Notes: generated by a model not told the origin, from the letters alone. A stretch of DNA of 64,000 nucleotides from Nocardiopsis sp. NRRL B-16309 (GCF_001279585.1 NZ_LGEC01000065.1:1-64000); one strand, 5' to 3'. Numbered from the stretch's first letter, positions 1 to 8,238 are shown. Made by a program: numbers and translations.

Positions 1-1
1 C

Positions 2-262
2 GACGCGGCCACCCTGCGCGTGTCCCTGAGCGACTGCGGCGGAGGCGGCGGCACGCCACGCATCCCCACCGAACGCACCGCCGACGAATGGGACTGGGCC
101 GAAGGCCAACGCGGCCTCGTCCTGGTCGAGAGCCTGCCCACAGCCTGGGGGCACTTCCGCCTCGCCCCCTGGGCCGACCTCGGCACCCACGTCTGGGCCG
201 AGTTCACGGTGGACCCGGCCTGCGCCCCGCCCGACCTGCGCCCCTACGTCTTCACCCGCTGA
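2..262 (+). CDS. ATP-binding protein (RsbW-like HATPase), C-terminal part
   Basis: The reading frame is open from the window edge, so only the last 86 residues are present. They contain the G-rich box of GHKL-type ATPases (GQRGLVLVES) followed by TAWG. The same arrangement (GRGLFLVES, SAWG) ends the intact ATPase at 7631-8047. Actinobacteria carry many such anti-sigma-factor-like ATPases with uncharacterised partners. The first in-frame GTG inside the window (20) is unlikely to be the real start, because ATP-binding motifs must lie upstream. Confidence 0.75.
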   Translation, partial: DAATLRVSLSDCGGGGGTPRIPTERTADEWDWAEGQRGLVLVESLPTAWGHFRLAPWADLGTHVWAEFTVDPACAPPDLRPYVFTR

Positions 263-274
263 ACAACGGAATTC

Positions 275-301
275 GTGTCCCGTGGAATGCCCACGGGACA
301 C
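275..301. terminator. Perfect 11-bp inverted repeat, probable terminator
   Basis: Arms 275-285 and 291-301 with a 5-nt loop, 12 nt after the stop of the ATPase gene. There is no T tract, as is common in high-GC actinobacteria. The arm sequence (GTGTCCCGTGG) recurs in the larger hairpin at 11596-11638. Confidence 0.65.
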
Positions 302-333
302 AGAACAACAAAAGGAATGAGGCACGTAGGATT

Positions 334-355
334 CGCCTTCACTTCGAAGAAGGCG
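334..355 (-). terminator. Weak hairpin downstream of the lanthipeptide operon
   Basis: Seven-bp arms 334-340 and 349-355 around ACTTCGAA, about 115 nt past the last stop of the minus-strand operon. It could end that transcript, but the stem is short and has no T tract. Confidence 0.3.
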
Positions 356-468
356 GAACCCATTCATGCTCACGGAGTTGGAGACAGCAGCGAAGAAGTT
401 CGACTGGGTGCATGTCCGGCAAGTCAGCTCCCCGAGGTCAGCGCGAAGGCAGAAGTTCGGGCGATCGT

Positions 469-1533
469 TCAAACGCACATCGCGACGAGCGCGCCCTGGA
501 CTGCCGCGTCCAGCCGAGCTTGGACCGGTTGGGCCAGCCCACGCTGGTCGAGTCCACATGCCCGCACCAAATCCGATAGTTCAGGGCCTGCATCGCGAAG
601 AGTGTCCTGCGGGATGGCCGCCACCAGCTCGCGTGCGCAGTAGCCGTTCCGGTCAGCGAGGATCCGGCCGATGAGGTCGTGGGTCACCGTCTCGGTCCGA
701 TCGTCATGGGGGCCGAGTACGTCGGCCACGGACAAACCGAGGCGGGTGTGGAACACCGCGGTGGCCGCCGACCAGGGCACCTGGATGTATGCGGTCCACA
801 TTCGTTCGCGCGCGGGCTCGGGAGGGTGGTCCCCACACAGTGCTCCGAGAAGAGCTGCGACTGCCTGCTCCCACGGCTCTCCAGGGACCGTGGAGTCCAC
901 CATCTGCCAAGCCTCCTGCGCGTCTCCGGCGACCAGGTGCGCGATGACTGCGACCTGGCGTCCGTCGCTCATGCGGTTGCCAACCCCGTTGTGGGTGCGC
1001 AGGTGGTCCAGCGCGTCGGTCCAGCGTCCGGCGGTGGTCATGGCACGGGTGCCGTCGGCCAGCAGCACGGTCCACAGCCACCGCACGACCTCGTGGTGGT
1101 CATCCTCGGTAGTGGCGAGCTGGGAGCACGGTACGACCAGGCCCTGGTCGACCTCAGTGTCGATACGAGCGCTGACGCCCTCGAACAGAGCCTCCAGCAG
1201 GCGCAAGGCGTTGTCGCCGTCGCCATCGCGGATACGTAGTCGCGCGAGGTTGACGACCGGCTCCAGGGCGTGGATCGCGGTCTTCGCGTCGCCGGGCAGG
1301 CGGGCGCAGACAGCGCGGGCGTGCTCGTGGCACCAGACGCGGGCCAGGTCGGGCAGCCCGACGTCGGAGGCGAGCAGGGCCGCCTGGTTGAGGACGGCCG
1401 AGGCTCGCACAGGGTCTCCGTGGGCGGCGTCGGCGAGCCGGACGAGCTCGTCGACGCGCGCATCCAACGGGATGCAGGCCGGGCGGGGGCGCGCCACCAA
1501 GGGGAAGCGGCGCGCCCAGTGGGGGGTCACCAT
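469..1533 (-). CDS. Helical-repeat-like protein of unknown function, last gene of lanthipeptide operon
   Basis: A 354-aa protein rich in Ala/Leu helices with TPR-like periodicity (for example DLARVWCHEHARAVCARL and ALEPVVNLARLRIRDGDG). It has no signal peptide, membrane segment or catalytic motif that I recognise. It starts 21 nt after the stop of the methyltransferase gene and is very probably cotranscribed. Location suggests a scaffold, immunity or regulatory role in the FxLD lanthipeptide pathway, but that is inference from context. The TPR-like C-terminal halves of actinobacterial XRE regulators look similar, but no HTH is visible here. Confidence 0.7.
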   Translation of the reverse strand: MVTPHWARRFPLVARPRPACIPLDARVDELVRLADAAHGDPVRASAVLNQAALLASDVGLPDLARVWCHEHARAVCARLPGDAKTAIHALEPVVNLARLRIRDGDGDNALRLLEALFEGVSARIDTEVDQGLVVPCSQLATTEDDHHEVVRWLWTVLLADGTRAMTTAGRWTDALDHLRTHNGVGNRMSDGRQVAVIAHLVAGDAQEAWQMVDSTVPGEPWEQAVAALLGALCGDHPPEPARERMWTAYIQVPWSAATAVFHTRLGLSVADVLGPHDDRTETVTHDLIGRILADRNGYCARELVAAIPQDTLRDAGPELSDLVRACGLDQRGLAQPVQARLDAAVQGALVAMCV

Positions 1534-1554
1534 CTCAGCTCTTCTCGGCTCGTG

Positions 1555-3507
1555 TCAGCGCCACACGGGCCTCAACACCGTCTCCTCGCCGTCGAGCGAC
1601 AGCTCGAAGGAGACATCAACGGCGCGGTCCCAGGCGCGGATCTCAGCGGCCATGCGTTCAGCGAGTCGTTGTCCGGCCTCACCGTGGCCGATGACGCCGA
1701 ACTCCCACAGGTTCTTCTCGTCGGGGACTCGTCGTGCGGTGAGGTAGGCCAGGCCGCGTCCTTCGACGGCGACGCTGGCCATGTCGCCCCACGGCAGTCC
1801 AGGCGAGACCAGGCCGGAGTCGACGGCGGCTCGGGAGGCGTTCATCCGGGACAGGGAGTTGTCCAGTTTCAGGGCCAAGCGCAGCCAGAGCCCGTCGCGG
1901 GGTTCCATGCCTCCGATGCTCACTCCGGTCCACACCGTGGTCGCGGGCTCGTCGAGCACGCCCATGACGTTTTCCGGGGAGATGGTCTGTTCCTGGTTGG
2001 CCTGTAGCGTCACCGTGCCGTCCGCGGTGACAGGGATGTAAGCACGGGTGTCGTCTCCGACACTGTCGCGCAGGGGCATGAACGTCGACAGCTGGCTGTC
2101 CACACTCACCCACTTGCTGCCCATGGACTCGAACACGATGGAGCGACTCACGTCCCCGGCGATCCGGACGGGCGCGACCAACCGGCCTTGGGGGGCTAGC
2201 TGCCGCGCCCACGCGGCGGGGATGCGGTGGGAGCCGACCGTGGCAATGATGCGATCGTATGGCGCACCGGTCTCGTGGCCGAGGGCCCCGTCACCGAGAA
2301 CGACCTCAACGTTGCCGACCCCGGCCGCCGTGAGGTGGGCTGCGGCGTTGTCGGTGAGGTCCTGGTCGACGTCGATGGTGACCACGTGTCCGTCCGGACC
2401 GACGACGTGGGCCATGAGCGCGGCGTTGTAGCCGGTCCCGGTACCCAGTTCGAGGACACGCATCCCTGGTTCGATCTGTGCCTGCTCCAACATCATCGCG
2501 ACGATGCGGGGTTGGGAGGCACAGCTCAGGGATCGGCCGTCCTCGTCGTCCTTGATGGACACGACCTTGTCGGCGTAGGCGTCCTCCAAGCTCGCGTTGG
2601 GGACGAAGACATGGCGGGGCACCTCTCGGAACGCTGCCTCCACCGCAGGGCTCTGGATGTGGTCGCCGTCGCGGAGCTGGTCAGCCAATGCCTGGCGGGC
2701 GTGGTTGATGGCCTCGCTGGTCGGGGCGGTCGTGTCGGTCATGACGACCTCTCGTGCTGTCGTTGTCAGGACATGTTGGTCCCAGTGGGGCAGCCCCCAC
2801 CGGTTGAAGGAGAAGATCAGGTGGTGGGCGCACACCGCGCGTAGCCCGCGGGTAAGCAGGCCGCGCCGATGCAGCCCGGCGAGTCGCCGCCCCGCATCCG
2901 CGAGTTCATGGACCCGTTCCGCCTCGTCGCGCAGGGGACCGGACCCGATGAGCGGTTGGGGGTTGATCGTCATCAAGGTCCGAACCTGCTGGGCGAGCGT
3001 CGCGTCCGTGTGGAAGGGCTCAGGCCGGTTGCGCAGGCTCGCGACGCGCGCCCACACGTCTCCCTGTTCGTACCAGTCGAGGCCGGCTCCGCGCAGGAAC
3101 ACACTCGAAAGCAGGACGGCGAGTTCGCGGTTGCCCAGCTTCGGCGCCTTTCTCTGTGTGCGGGCGGCGCGATGCAGCAGGTGACGGCTCTCCTGGTGGA
3201 AGAGCTGATGTGCCAGGTCCATGGAGGACCGGCCGCCGAACGCCCACGTCTCCGGTTCGTAGATGCCGTGGGTCCAGCTCTTCACCGATCCGTGGACATG
3301 AAGCTGACGCAGAGCCCCGTCGAGGTGGGAGCGGGCGGCCGGGCCTCCGTAGTAGCGCAACCGCCAGCAGGGCCGTTTGCGGATGAACCACCACCCGGCC
3401 ACCGGTCCGTTTTCGAGTGCTGGCAGAAGCCCGGATGCCGCTTCTGCTTCCGCGCCTGCCCAATCGGCCCACTCGATCCACACCTGCTCCTGCTCCTGCT
3501 CATCCAT
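1555..3507 (-). CDS. Fusion of LanB-type elimination domain and FxLD-system O-methyltransferase
   Basis: 650 aa in two parts. Residues 1 to about 250 resemble the SpaB-C/thiopeptide-type domain that performs glutamate elimination in class I lanthipeptide dehydratases: WWFIRKRPCWRLRYYGG near 39-54 and a terminal HHL-x3-FNRWGL near 228-239. Residues from about 256 are a protein-L-isoaspartate methyltransferase-like SAM enzyme, with ELGTGTGY near 353-360 and PRHVFVPNASLEDAYAD before it. PIMT homologues in such clusters methylate an Asp of the lanthipeptide, leading to aspartimide or isoaspartate. The start overlaps the lanC-like stop by 8 nt, indicating translational coupling. The dehydratase encoded upstream lacks this elimination domain, so the fusion probably supplies it in trans. 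Confidence 0.85.
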   Translation of the reverse strand: MDEQEQEQVWIEWADWAGAEAEAASGLLPALENGPVAGWWFIRKRPCWRLRYYGGPAARSHLDGALRQLHVHGSVKSWTHGIYEPETWAFGGRSSMDLAHQLFHQESRHLLHRAARTQRKAPKLGNRELAVLLSSVFLRGAGLDWYEQGDVWARVASLRNRPEPFHTDATLAQQVRTLMTINPQPLIGSGPLRDEAERVHELADAGRRLAGLHRRGLLTRGLRAVCAHHLIFSFNRWGLPHWDQHVLTTTAREVVMTDTTAPTSEAINHARQALADQLRDGDHIQSPAVEAAFREVPRHVFVPNASLEDAYADKVVSIKDDEDGRSLSCASQPRIVAMMLEQAQIEPGMRVLELGTGTGYNAALMAHVVGPDGHVVTIDVDQDLTDNAAAHLTAAGVGNVEVVLGDGALGHETGAPYDRIIATVGSHRIPAAWARQLAPQGRLVAPVRIAGDVSRSIVFESMGSKWVSVDSQLSTFMPLRDSVGDDTRAYIPVTADGTVTLQANQEQTISPENVMGVLDEPATTVWTGVSIGGMEPRDGLWLRLALKLDNSLSRMNASRAAVDSGLVSPGLPWGDMASVAVEGRGLAYLTARRVPDEKNLWEFGVIGHGEAGQRLAERMAAEIRAWDRAVDVSFELSLDGEETVLRPVWR

Positions 3508-4747
3508 GGGAGTCCCCGATCAGGAGGAAGGAGAACCACGAGCTGGCGCTGCCCGAGCCGAGGGTGTGCAGGGCGGTGGCGGTGCCAGCACCGCCTTCGA
3601 GCATGCCGATTCCGCTGCGTGGTCCGCGCGGGGCCAACAGTTGCTCCGCGACCACGTCGGGATCGCCTCCGGACAGGATCGGGGCGAGCAGGTCGAAGGG
3701 GTGGCCGAGGCCGCTGGTATGGGCGAGGAGGGCGTGCCCGGCCCACCCGTGGCACAGCGAGTCGTCCACCACCATGCCCAACGAGATCGAATGGGTCAGG
3801 ACGTCGGTCAGGGTCTGCCTGGCCGACGCCGCACGCTCGGTGTCGCCGAGCGCGCCGGCTGCGAGTTGTTGGGCTCGGCCAAGGCCTCCGGCCCCGTAGC
3901 ACCAGGACGGCCGTTGTGGGCCGGTCACCTGCTCCGCCCCCTGGTGCTGGGCAGCCGTGGCCCAGTAAGGCCACCAGGTGCCACCTGGCCCGTCGTTGTG
4001 CCAGGTGTCCAGCCACGCGAGAATGCGTCTGATGGCCTCGGGCTGGCCGGGCACACGCACACCGTCTATCAGGGCGAGGGAAAGCAGAGCAAGCGGTCCG
4101 CCGATGCCGTGGGCCATGCCGTGGTTGGCGTGCCCGCCGGGGAACGCATCAGAGGGCTTGCCGCTGGGTCCCACTCGTGTCCACCATCCGGGCACCTCCC
4201 CACCGTCAGCGAGAACCACGGGTTCACTCAGGCGCACCAGGTACTCCATCACCTGACGCAGCTCCGCAGACTCCGGGGCGCGCAACATCAGCAGATGCCC
4301 CAGACCGGTGAGGCCACGGATCGCGTCGAATTCGGTCAGCGTCGGCAGCTCGCCTCGGTCGGCGCGCTCGTGCGCCCATCCCAGGCGCCGGCGCACGCCG
4401 CGCAGGAGTACGGGATCGAGCCGGGTGAGCTCTCCGCCACAGTCGAGGCCCGCTGACTCGGCGTGATGCAGGGCCAAGAGCACGGCCGGAGCGCCGAAGA
4501 ACAGATGCGCGTCAGGGCTGGCTTTCACCCCGTCGGCGACCATGGCCTTGAGCCACAGGTGTACCGGTTCCCAGGAGCCGTGACCGGTGCGGGCGCGCTC
4601 GATGTGCAGCAGGGCGATGCCCGCTGCGCCTTGGGCCAGGGACTGGGGCCACCACTGGTCGCGGGAGCGCTCGAAGCCCTGCTCGGGTGTGGCCAGGCGT
4701 TCAGCGACCCCGCCCGCAACGGCGAGGGCGGTGTCGGAGGTGGTCAT
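3500..4747 (-). CDS. Lanthionine synthetase C-like cyclase (LanC)
   Basis: 415 aa, the usual LanC length. The zinc site is complete: Cys283 in WCYGAGG and Cys332-His333 in LCHGWAG. The catalytic-histidine region HGMAHGIGG lies at 209-217. LanC adds Cys thiols to dehydroalanine/dehydrobutyrine to form thioether rings. The ATG at 4747 overlaps the TGA of the dehydratase gene (ATGA), which fixes the start; longer in-frame extensions would run into the dehydratase gene. Confidence 0.93.
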   Translation of the reverse strand: MTTSDTALAVAGGVAERLATPEQGFERSRDQWWPQSLAQGAAGIALLHIERARTGHGSWEPVHLWLKAMVADGVKASPDAHLFFGAPAVLLALHHAESAGLDCGGELTRLDPVLLRGVRRRLGWAHERADRGELPTLTEFDAIRGLTGLGHLLMLRAPESAELRQVMEYLVRLSEPVVLADGGEVPGWWTRVGPSGKPSDAFPGGHANHGMAHGIGGPLALLSLALIDGVRVPGQPEAIRRILAWLDTWHNDGPGGTWWPYWATAAQHQGAEQVTGPQRPSWCYGAGGLGRAQQLAAGALGDTERAASARQTLTDVLTHSISLGMVVDDSLCHGWAGHALLAHTSGLGHPFDLLAPILSGGDPDVVAEQLLAPRGPRSGIGMLEGGAGTATALHTLGSGSASSWFSFLLIGDSHG

Positions 4748-6885
4748 ACCTCTCCCTGGGGACGGGTGAGCTGGAACAGGAGTTCGTGGGGGCGGCCACC
4801 GCACCAGCCGGACGAGCGGGGATCGGGGGCTTCCTGGAGGACGGCGGCGCCGGTGGAGGTCAAGTGGTTGCGCAGCAGGTACCGGTGGTCGTCCTCGGCC
4901 AGGTCCAGGCGCAACCACTGGTCGCCCCCACCGAGTTCGACGACGGTGGGGACGCGGCGACGGGTGGCGAACGCTGACCACACCTGGTCCCACTCCTGCC
5001 ACCGGGCCTGGGGAGGAGGAAGGTCCTCGGGGCGAACGCGCCAGCACGCGGGGGAAAACACGATCCGCCCCGAGCGCAGACGCGGCACGAACGGCAATCT
5101 CGACGCCCCACCCCAGGTGAAGTTGGTGGCAGGCATGCGCTCGGCGCGCGGCAACTCGGCCAGGAACCTCACCAGCGCGGGCGCGAAGCGTAGGTTCAGA
5201 GCATGTGGCACCACCGGTTGGACACGGCATCCGAGGGAATGCGACCACAGGAACAATCCGCCCCCATCGCAGCCGACGGCGAGGTCATCCACTCCCAGCG
5301 CACCAGGCGATGGGTACTCGGCCACGGAGACCACGTGATCGAGCAGTTGAGGGACCCGAGCGACATGGGCACTACGCGCCGTCTGCGGGGGGAAGGACAA
5401 TTGGACCGGCAGGGGCCCGGGGAGGGACCTCAGGATGGTGCCGAGCTGGCCGACCGTGTCGGTCATGGAGGCGAACCGGCCCGCCACGGTCGCGGCGGTA
5501 CGCGAGACCCCCAACACCGCGAGACGGAACCGGCCCGAGTCCAGAGCAGCCGGGGACGGGGATTCGAGCCGCACCCTCATCTCCGTGTGCCGCACTGTCC
5601 GTGCGTGCTCCTCCCCCCGCATCATCGTCACCAGATCGTCGACGAGCACCTCGTGGCGGTGGTCGAGTGCGGCGGCCTGCGCCTGCTCCAACAGCCAGCG
5701 GTCACGTGCTGACACCGCGCTGCTCGCGTTGGCCTTGTCGTCCCAGTCCGGGTATCCGACACCGGACGGTTCAACGACCTTCGCGACGGGCACGAGGGAG
5801 CCAGTGCCGTACCGGTCGATGAAGCGCTCCCGCCATCCCCGCCAACTCGCCAACCCATCCCTGTGAGGGCAGAGCATCTCCAGCATGCCCATCGCGTCCT
5901 GGGCGGCGTGGGCGACTGTTCGGGGAAGCGTGATGTCGGCGTCCAGCCGCAGGTCCACGCCCAGAGACGGCAGACTCGACAGCTCCCTCATCGCCTCCAT
6001 CGCAGCGCCGGTTCCGTTGCCAGCAGCGTTGGCCGTGCCTATGGCCTCCTGAATGCGGTTCGCCTTCTTCGCCACCAGAGTGCCGCCGGGCCCTATCCCG
6101 CGTAGCGTCGCCTCCAGGCGTTCCACCGGGGATGCTGTGGAGGGCGGACGCAGATTCGTCAGGAGAGCCCCGACCCATACCAACTGGGTGAGCATCGTGG
6201 TGATGCCTTCGCACGCCTCGTCCGGGTGAGCGGTGCTCACGGCTTCCACGACGGAACCCCATGACGTTGGATGGCGCGCTGATTCCATCGCGACCTGCAC
6301 CGCGCTGGTGTAGCGGAGTCGAGCCTGCTTGCTCGTGGCCAGCGGGTGCCCAGGGTCGGGCCGGGCAACCTGGGGAACAACAAGCTGACCGTCCTGCAAC
6401 GAGGCCGTGGAGTTCGCGATCACCTGGGTGCGGCTGAGCAGCGCAGGCAACGCCTGCAACTGTTGGGCCACGCCGGCCACCCAAGCACCCGTGGGGGCGA
6501 CGATCCGGCGGTACCCGTGCCAGCGGACGCTCACGTGCTCTCCGAATTGAGCGGTGGTCACCCCTGCGAACGTGCCGAACGGGGTCGCTCTGTGCTGGGC
6601 ACGCAGCACGTACCGCATCACCGCAGCCACGACACGGCGAGCCCGCGTGCGACGAACGAGCCCGCCACACAGGAGAACGTCTACGCGATTGGAGAGGGTC
6701 GGGGAAGCGTGGCTGATCGCGGCGGCGAGTTCCCCGTGCCCCCACACCGACCGCAACCATTCACACCAGGCGTCTCGGTCACCGTTGACGAGGTCGGGCC
6801 ACCCAGGTGGGGTGTAGTCGGCGTGCACGGTCGCTCGAACGTAAGGGGTGCCCACCACCTGCCAGCGGGCGGTCTGTGTGAACAT
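4744..6885 (-). CDS. Lantibiotic dehydratase, glutamylation domain (split LanB)
   Basis: 713 aa from the ATG at 6885, which follows GGAGG by 6 nt; in-frame codons further upstream run through the precursor gene and are rejected. The RATPFGTFAGVT segment near residues 99-110 is the LanB family hallmark. LanB N-domains use glutamyl-tRNA to glutamylate Ser/Thr of the precursor before elimination. Full-length LanB proteins are about 1000 aa with a C-terminal elimination domain. That domain is missing here and appears to be the N-terminal part of the methyltransferase fusion at 1555-3507. Confidence 0.9.
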   Translation of the reverse strand: MFTQTARWQVVGTPYVRATVHADYTPPGWPDLVNGDRDAWCEWLRSVWGHGELAAAISHASPTLSNRVDVLLCGGLVRRTRARRVVAAVMRYVLRAQHRATPFGTFAGVTTAQFGEHVSVRWHGYRRIVAPTGAWVAGVAQQLQALPALLSRTQVIANSTASLQDGQLVVPQVARPDPGHPLATSKQARLRYTSAVQVAMESARHPTSWGSVVEAVSTAHPDEACEGITTMLTQLVWVGALLTNLRPPSTASPVERLEATLRGIGPGGTLVAKKANRIQEAIGTANAAGNGTGAAMEAMRELSSLPSLGVDLRLDADITLPRTVAHAAQDAMGMLEMLCPHRDGLASWRGWRERFIDRYGTGSLVPVAKVVEPSGVGYPDWDDKANASSAVSARDRWLLEQAQAAALDHRHEVLVDDLVTMMRGEEHARTVRHTEMRVRLESPSPAALDSGRFRLAVLGVSRTAATVAGRFASMTDTVGQLGTILRSLPGPLPVQLSFPPQTARSAHVARVPQLLDHVVSVAEYPSPGALGVDDLAVGCDGGGLFLWSHSLGCRVQPVVPHALNLRFAPALVRFLAELPRAERMPATNFTWGGASRLPFVPRLRSGRIVFSPACWRVRPEDLPPPQARWQEWDQVWSAFATRRRVPTVVELGGGDQWLRLDLAEDDHRYLLRNHLTSTGAAVLQEAPDPRSSGWCGGRPHELLFQLTRPQGEV

Positions 6886-6906
6886 CTGCGGCCTCCAGCG
6901 CGTGTG

Positions 6907-6933
6907 GTGCCGCGCCCCTCCAGGACGCGGCAC
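6907..6933 (-). terminator. Attenuator-like hairpin between precursor and dehydratase genes
   Basis: Perfect 8-bp arms 6907-6914 and 6926-6933 in the 59-nt gap between lanA-like and lanB-like genes. Leaky terminators here are typical of lanthipeptide operons and keep precursor mRNA in excess over enzyme mRNA. Function is inferred. Confidence 0.55.
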
Positions 6934-6944
6934 CTGGGGTTCGG

Positions 6945-7088
6945 TCAGTCGCTCCCGCTGGTGCAGCAGGCTCCCTCGCAGGTGGTGCCGCAACCGTCGT
7001 CGGTGAGGTTGATCGACTCCGAGAACGCGTCGGAGTCTTCGATCAGGGTGATGTCCAGGGTGAGCGGGCTGTCGGAAGGGGGCGCCAT
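6945..7088 (-). CDS. FxLD-family lanthipeptide precursor (LanA)
   Basis: 47-aa peptide read directly from the sequence; it is shorter than usual ORF cut-offs. It begins MAPPSDSPLTLDITLIED. The leader carries LTLD at 9-12, a conservative version of the FxLD motif that names the family. The C-terminal core begins around LTDDGCGTTC and ends CEGACCTSGSD, with Cys at 33, 37, 41 and 42 and dehydratable Thr/Ser at 29, 35, 36, 43, 44 and 46. Asp30/Asp31 are possible methyltransferase targets. AAAGGA precedes the ATG by 6 nt. First gene of the operon. Confidence 0.9.
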   Translation of the reverse strand: MAPPSDSPLTLDITLIEDSDAFSESINLTDDGCGTTCEGACCTSGSD

Positions 7089-7124
7089 ACAAAATCCTTT
7101 CGTGCATCCTAATGATTTGAGAAA

Positions 7125-7143
7125 TTGACCTGTCGAAGGTCAA
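7125..7143. promoter_or_regulatory. Palindromic operator upstream of the lanthipeptide precursor
   Basis: Perfect 7-bp arms TTGACCT (7125-7131) and AGGTCAA (7137-7143) with a 5-nt centre. They lie 37-55 nt upstream of the precursor start, in unusually AT-rich DNA (about 7089-7300). On the minus strand the TTGACC could also act as a -35 element, so binding here could control the operon. The regulator is unknown. Confidence 0.5.
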
Positions 7144-7333
7144 TGAAAACGACGATAGCAATCGCCTTGAGGTTTGTCATGTGACATTTTGAGTGCCACT
7201 TGTTGGCAGATTTAGACATTAATATTAGGCAACTGGCAGATGTGAATATGCCGGTTGCAGGAGTTTTCTTATGTGGCCGGTGTGGCGAAGGAAGCCAAGC
7301 CGGGTGTTCAGCGGATGCCCTCACCGTCTCGGT

Positions 7334-7528
7334 TCAGGGGGTGCTTGGTGTGCCGAGCCGGTCGAGGAGTTCGTTGACTGCGCCGAGGTCGTAGAGGATC
7401 GTTGTCCCTCCCTCCAGGCCGGTGACGGTGGAGATGGATGAGAGCCATCCATGGGTCCGGTCAACGGCAACATCGCGTCGGGCGGCCCGCCGGACAGCGG
7501 TCTCGTAACGTGTCCGGGTGTGCTGCAT
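7334..7528 (-). CDS. Possible small protein or gene remnant, unknown
   Basis: A 64-aa frame with plausible composition (WLSSISTVTGLEGG, ILYDLGAVNELLDRLG). No ribosome binding site precedes the ATG at 7528, and the frame stays open upstream to a stop at 7631-7633. It may be a decayed fragment of a larger gene or a genuine short gene behind the ATPase operon. No family is recognised. Confidence 0.3.
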   Translation of the reverse strand: MQHTRTRYETAVRRAARRDVAVDRTHGWLSSISTVTGLEGGTTILYDLGAVNELLDRLGTPSTP

Positions 7529-7630
7529 GACCGCAGAAGTGCCGAGTCGTCGTGGGGCTCGGGTCGTCGCGCGAGTGCTAGTGGAGCTCGGCGCGATGCC
7601 GCGTGCGGAGGTACACGGAGGTGCGGCGTT

Positions 7631-8047
7631 TCACCGGGCCACCTCTGCGAAGACTCCGGTTCCGACCGGCAAACGCCCCCAGGCGCTGGCGAAGGACTCC
7701 ACGAGGAACAGGCCACGACCGCGTTCCGCATTCAGTGTCGGAGTGCGCCGGGCGAGAGTGCGGCCGTCCCGCGGGCCACTGTCTCGCACCTCGATGCGTA
7801 CCCGGTCCGGGTAGGTGATCAGTCGTACCGCGAACTTGCCGCCGGCGAAACCGCTACGCGTGTGCTGGACCGTGTTCGTGACCACCTCAGACAGGATGAG
7901 CGTCAGATGCTCAGGCACATCAACGCCTTGCTCCACGAGCCTGAGCTCTGCCCACTCCCGGGCTTGACCGACAGATTTCTTGAGTCCCGCGAAGGTGTGT
8001 CGGGCTATCGATGTGCTCGCTTGGAGATCGGTGGAGATCACGCTCAT
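7631..8047 (-). CDS. ATP-binding protein, RsbW-like anti-sigma/GHKL ATPase
   Basis: 138 aa. N box LILSEVVTNTVQHT, G1 box EVRDSGPRDG and G2 box ERGRGLFLVES are typical of the HATPase_c_2 family. Kinase-type anti-sigma factors of this family bind sigma factors or STAS antagonists; most actinobacterial members have no known target. The ATG at 8047 overlaps the stop of the upstream 64-aa gene (ATGA). The operon faces the Scr1-type regulator at 8523-9341. Confidence 0.85.
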   Translation of the reverse strand: MSVISTDLQASTSIARHTFAGLKKSVGQAREWAELRLVEQGVDVPEHLTLILSEVVTNTVQHTRSGFAGGKFAVRLITYPDRVRIEVRDSGPRDGRTLARRTPTLNAERGRGLFLVESFASAWGRLPVGTGVFAEVAR

Positions 8048-8238
8048 GCCCCTGTGATGTAGGGCATCGGTCGAGCGATGGCGAGAAGGGCGCGGATGCC
8101 GTGCGGAGCCGGCAGCGGTGGCGGGGGCGCGCTGGGGATGCCCAGGCGCTCGCGGTACTGCTGGACGGCTCGGGCAAGGGTGGGGTTCAGTGGCGGGAGA
8201 AACCGTGGATCTCCCAGGGACAAATCGGTAGACTGCAT
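8044..8238 (-). CDS. Small protein, unknown function, coupled to ATPase gene
   Basis: 64 aa starting MQSTDLSLGDPRFLPPLN, with Pro-rich centre and the end LLAIARPMPYITGA. The ATG at 8238 is chosen because GAGGTGA sits 5 nt upstream; a longer in-frame extension lacks such a site. Translationally coupled to the downstream ATPase. Short Pro-rich proteins next to RsbW-like ATPases are frequent in actinobacterial XRE/DUF397 loci; role unknown. Confidence 0.6.
   Translation of the reverse strand: MQSTDLSLGDPRFLPPLNPTLARAVQQYRERLGIPSAPPPPLPAPHGIRALLAIARPMPYITGA

Noticed and set aside
366..674. Plus-strand frame starting MLTELETAAKKFDW
   Set aside because: Mostly antisense to the 354-aa operon gene, no ribosome site and no family; treated as chance, possibly a remnant.
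6886..7161. Longer dehydratase starting at 7161
   Set aside because: It would overlap the precursor gene and its hairpin in another frame; ATG 6885 has GGAGG at ideal spacing.
7200..7394. Plus-strand frame with Cys-rich peptide (FLCGRCGEGSQAGC) divergent from the precursor, possible second RiPP precursor
   Set aside because: Only a TTG start without ribosome site, AT-ending codons unlike coding DNA here, and no leader motif; probably chance in AT-rich promoter DNA.
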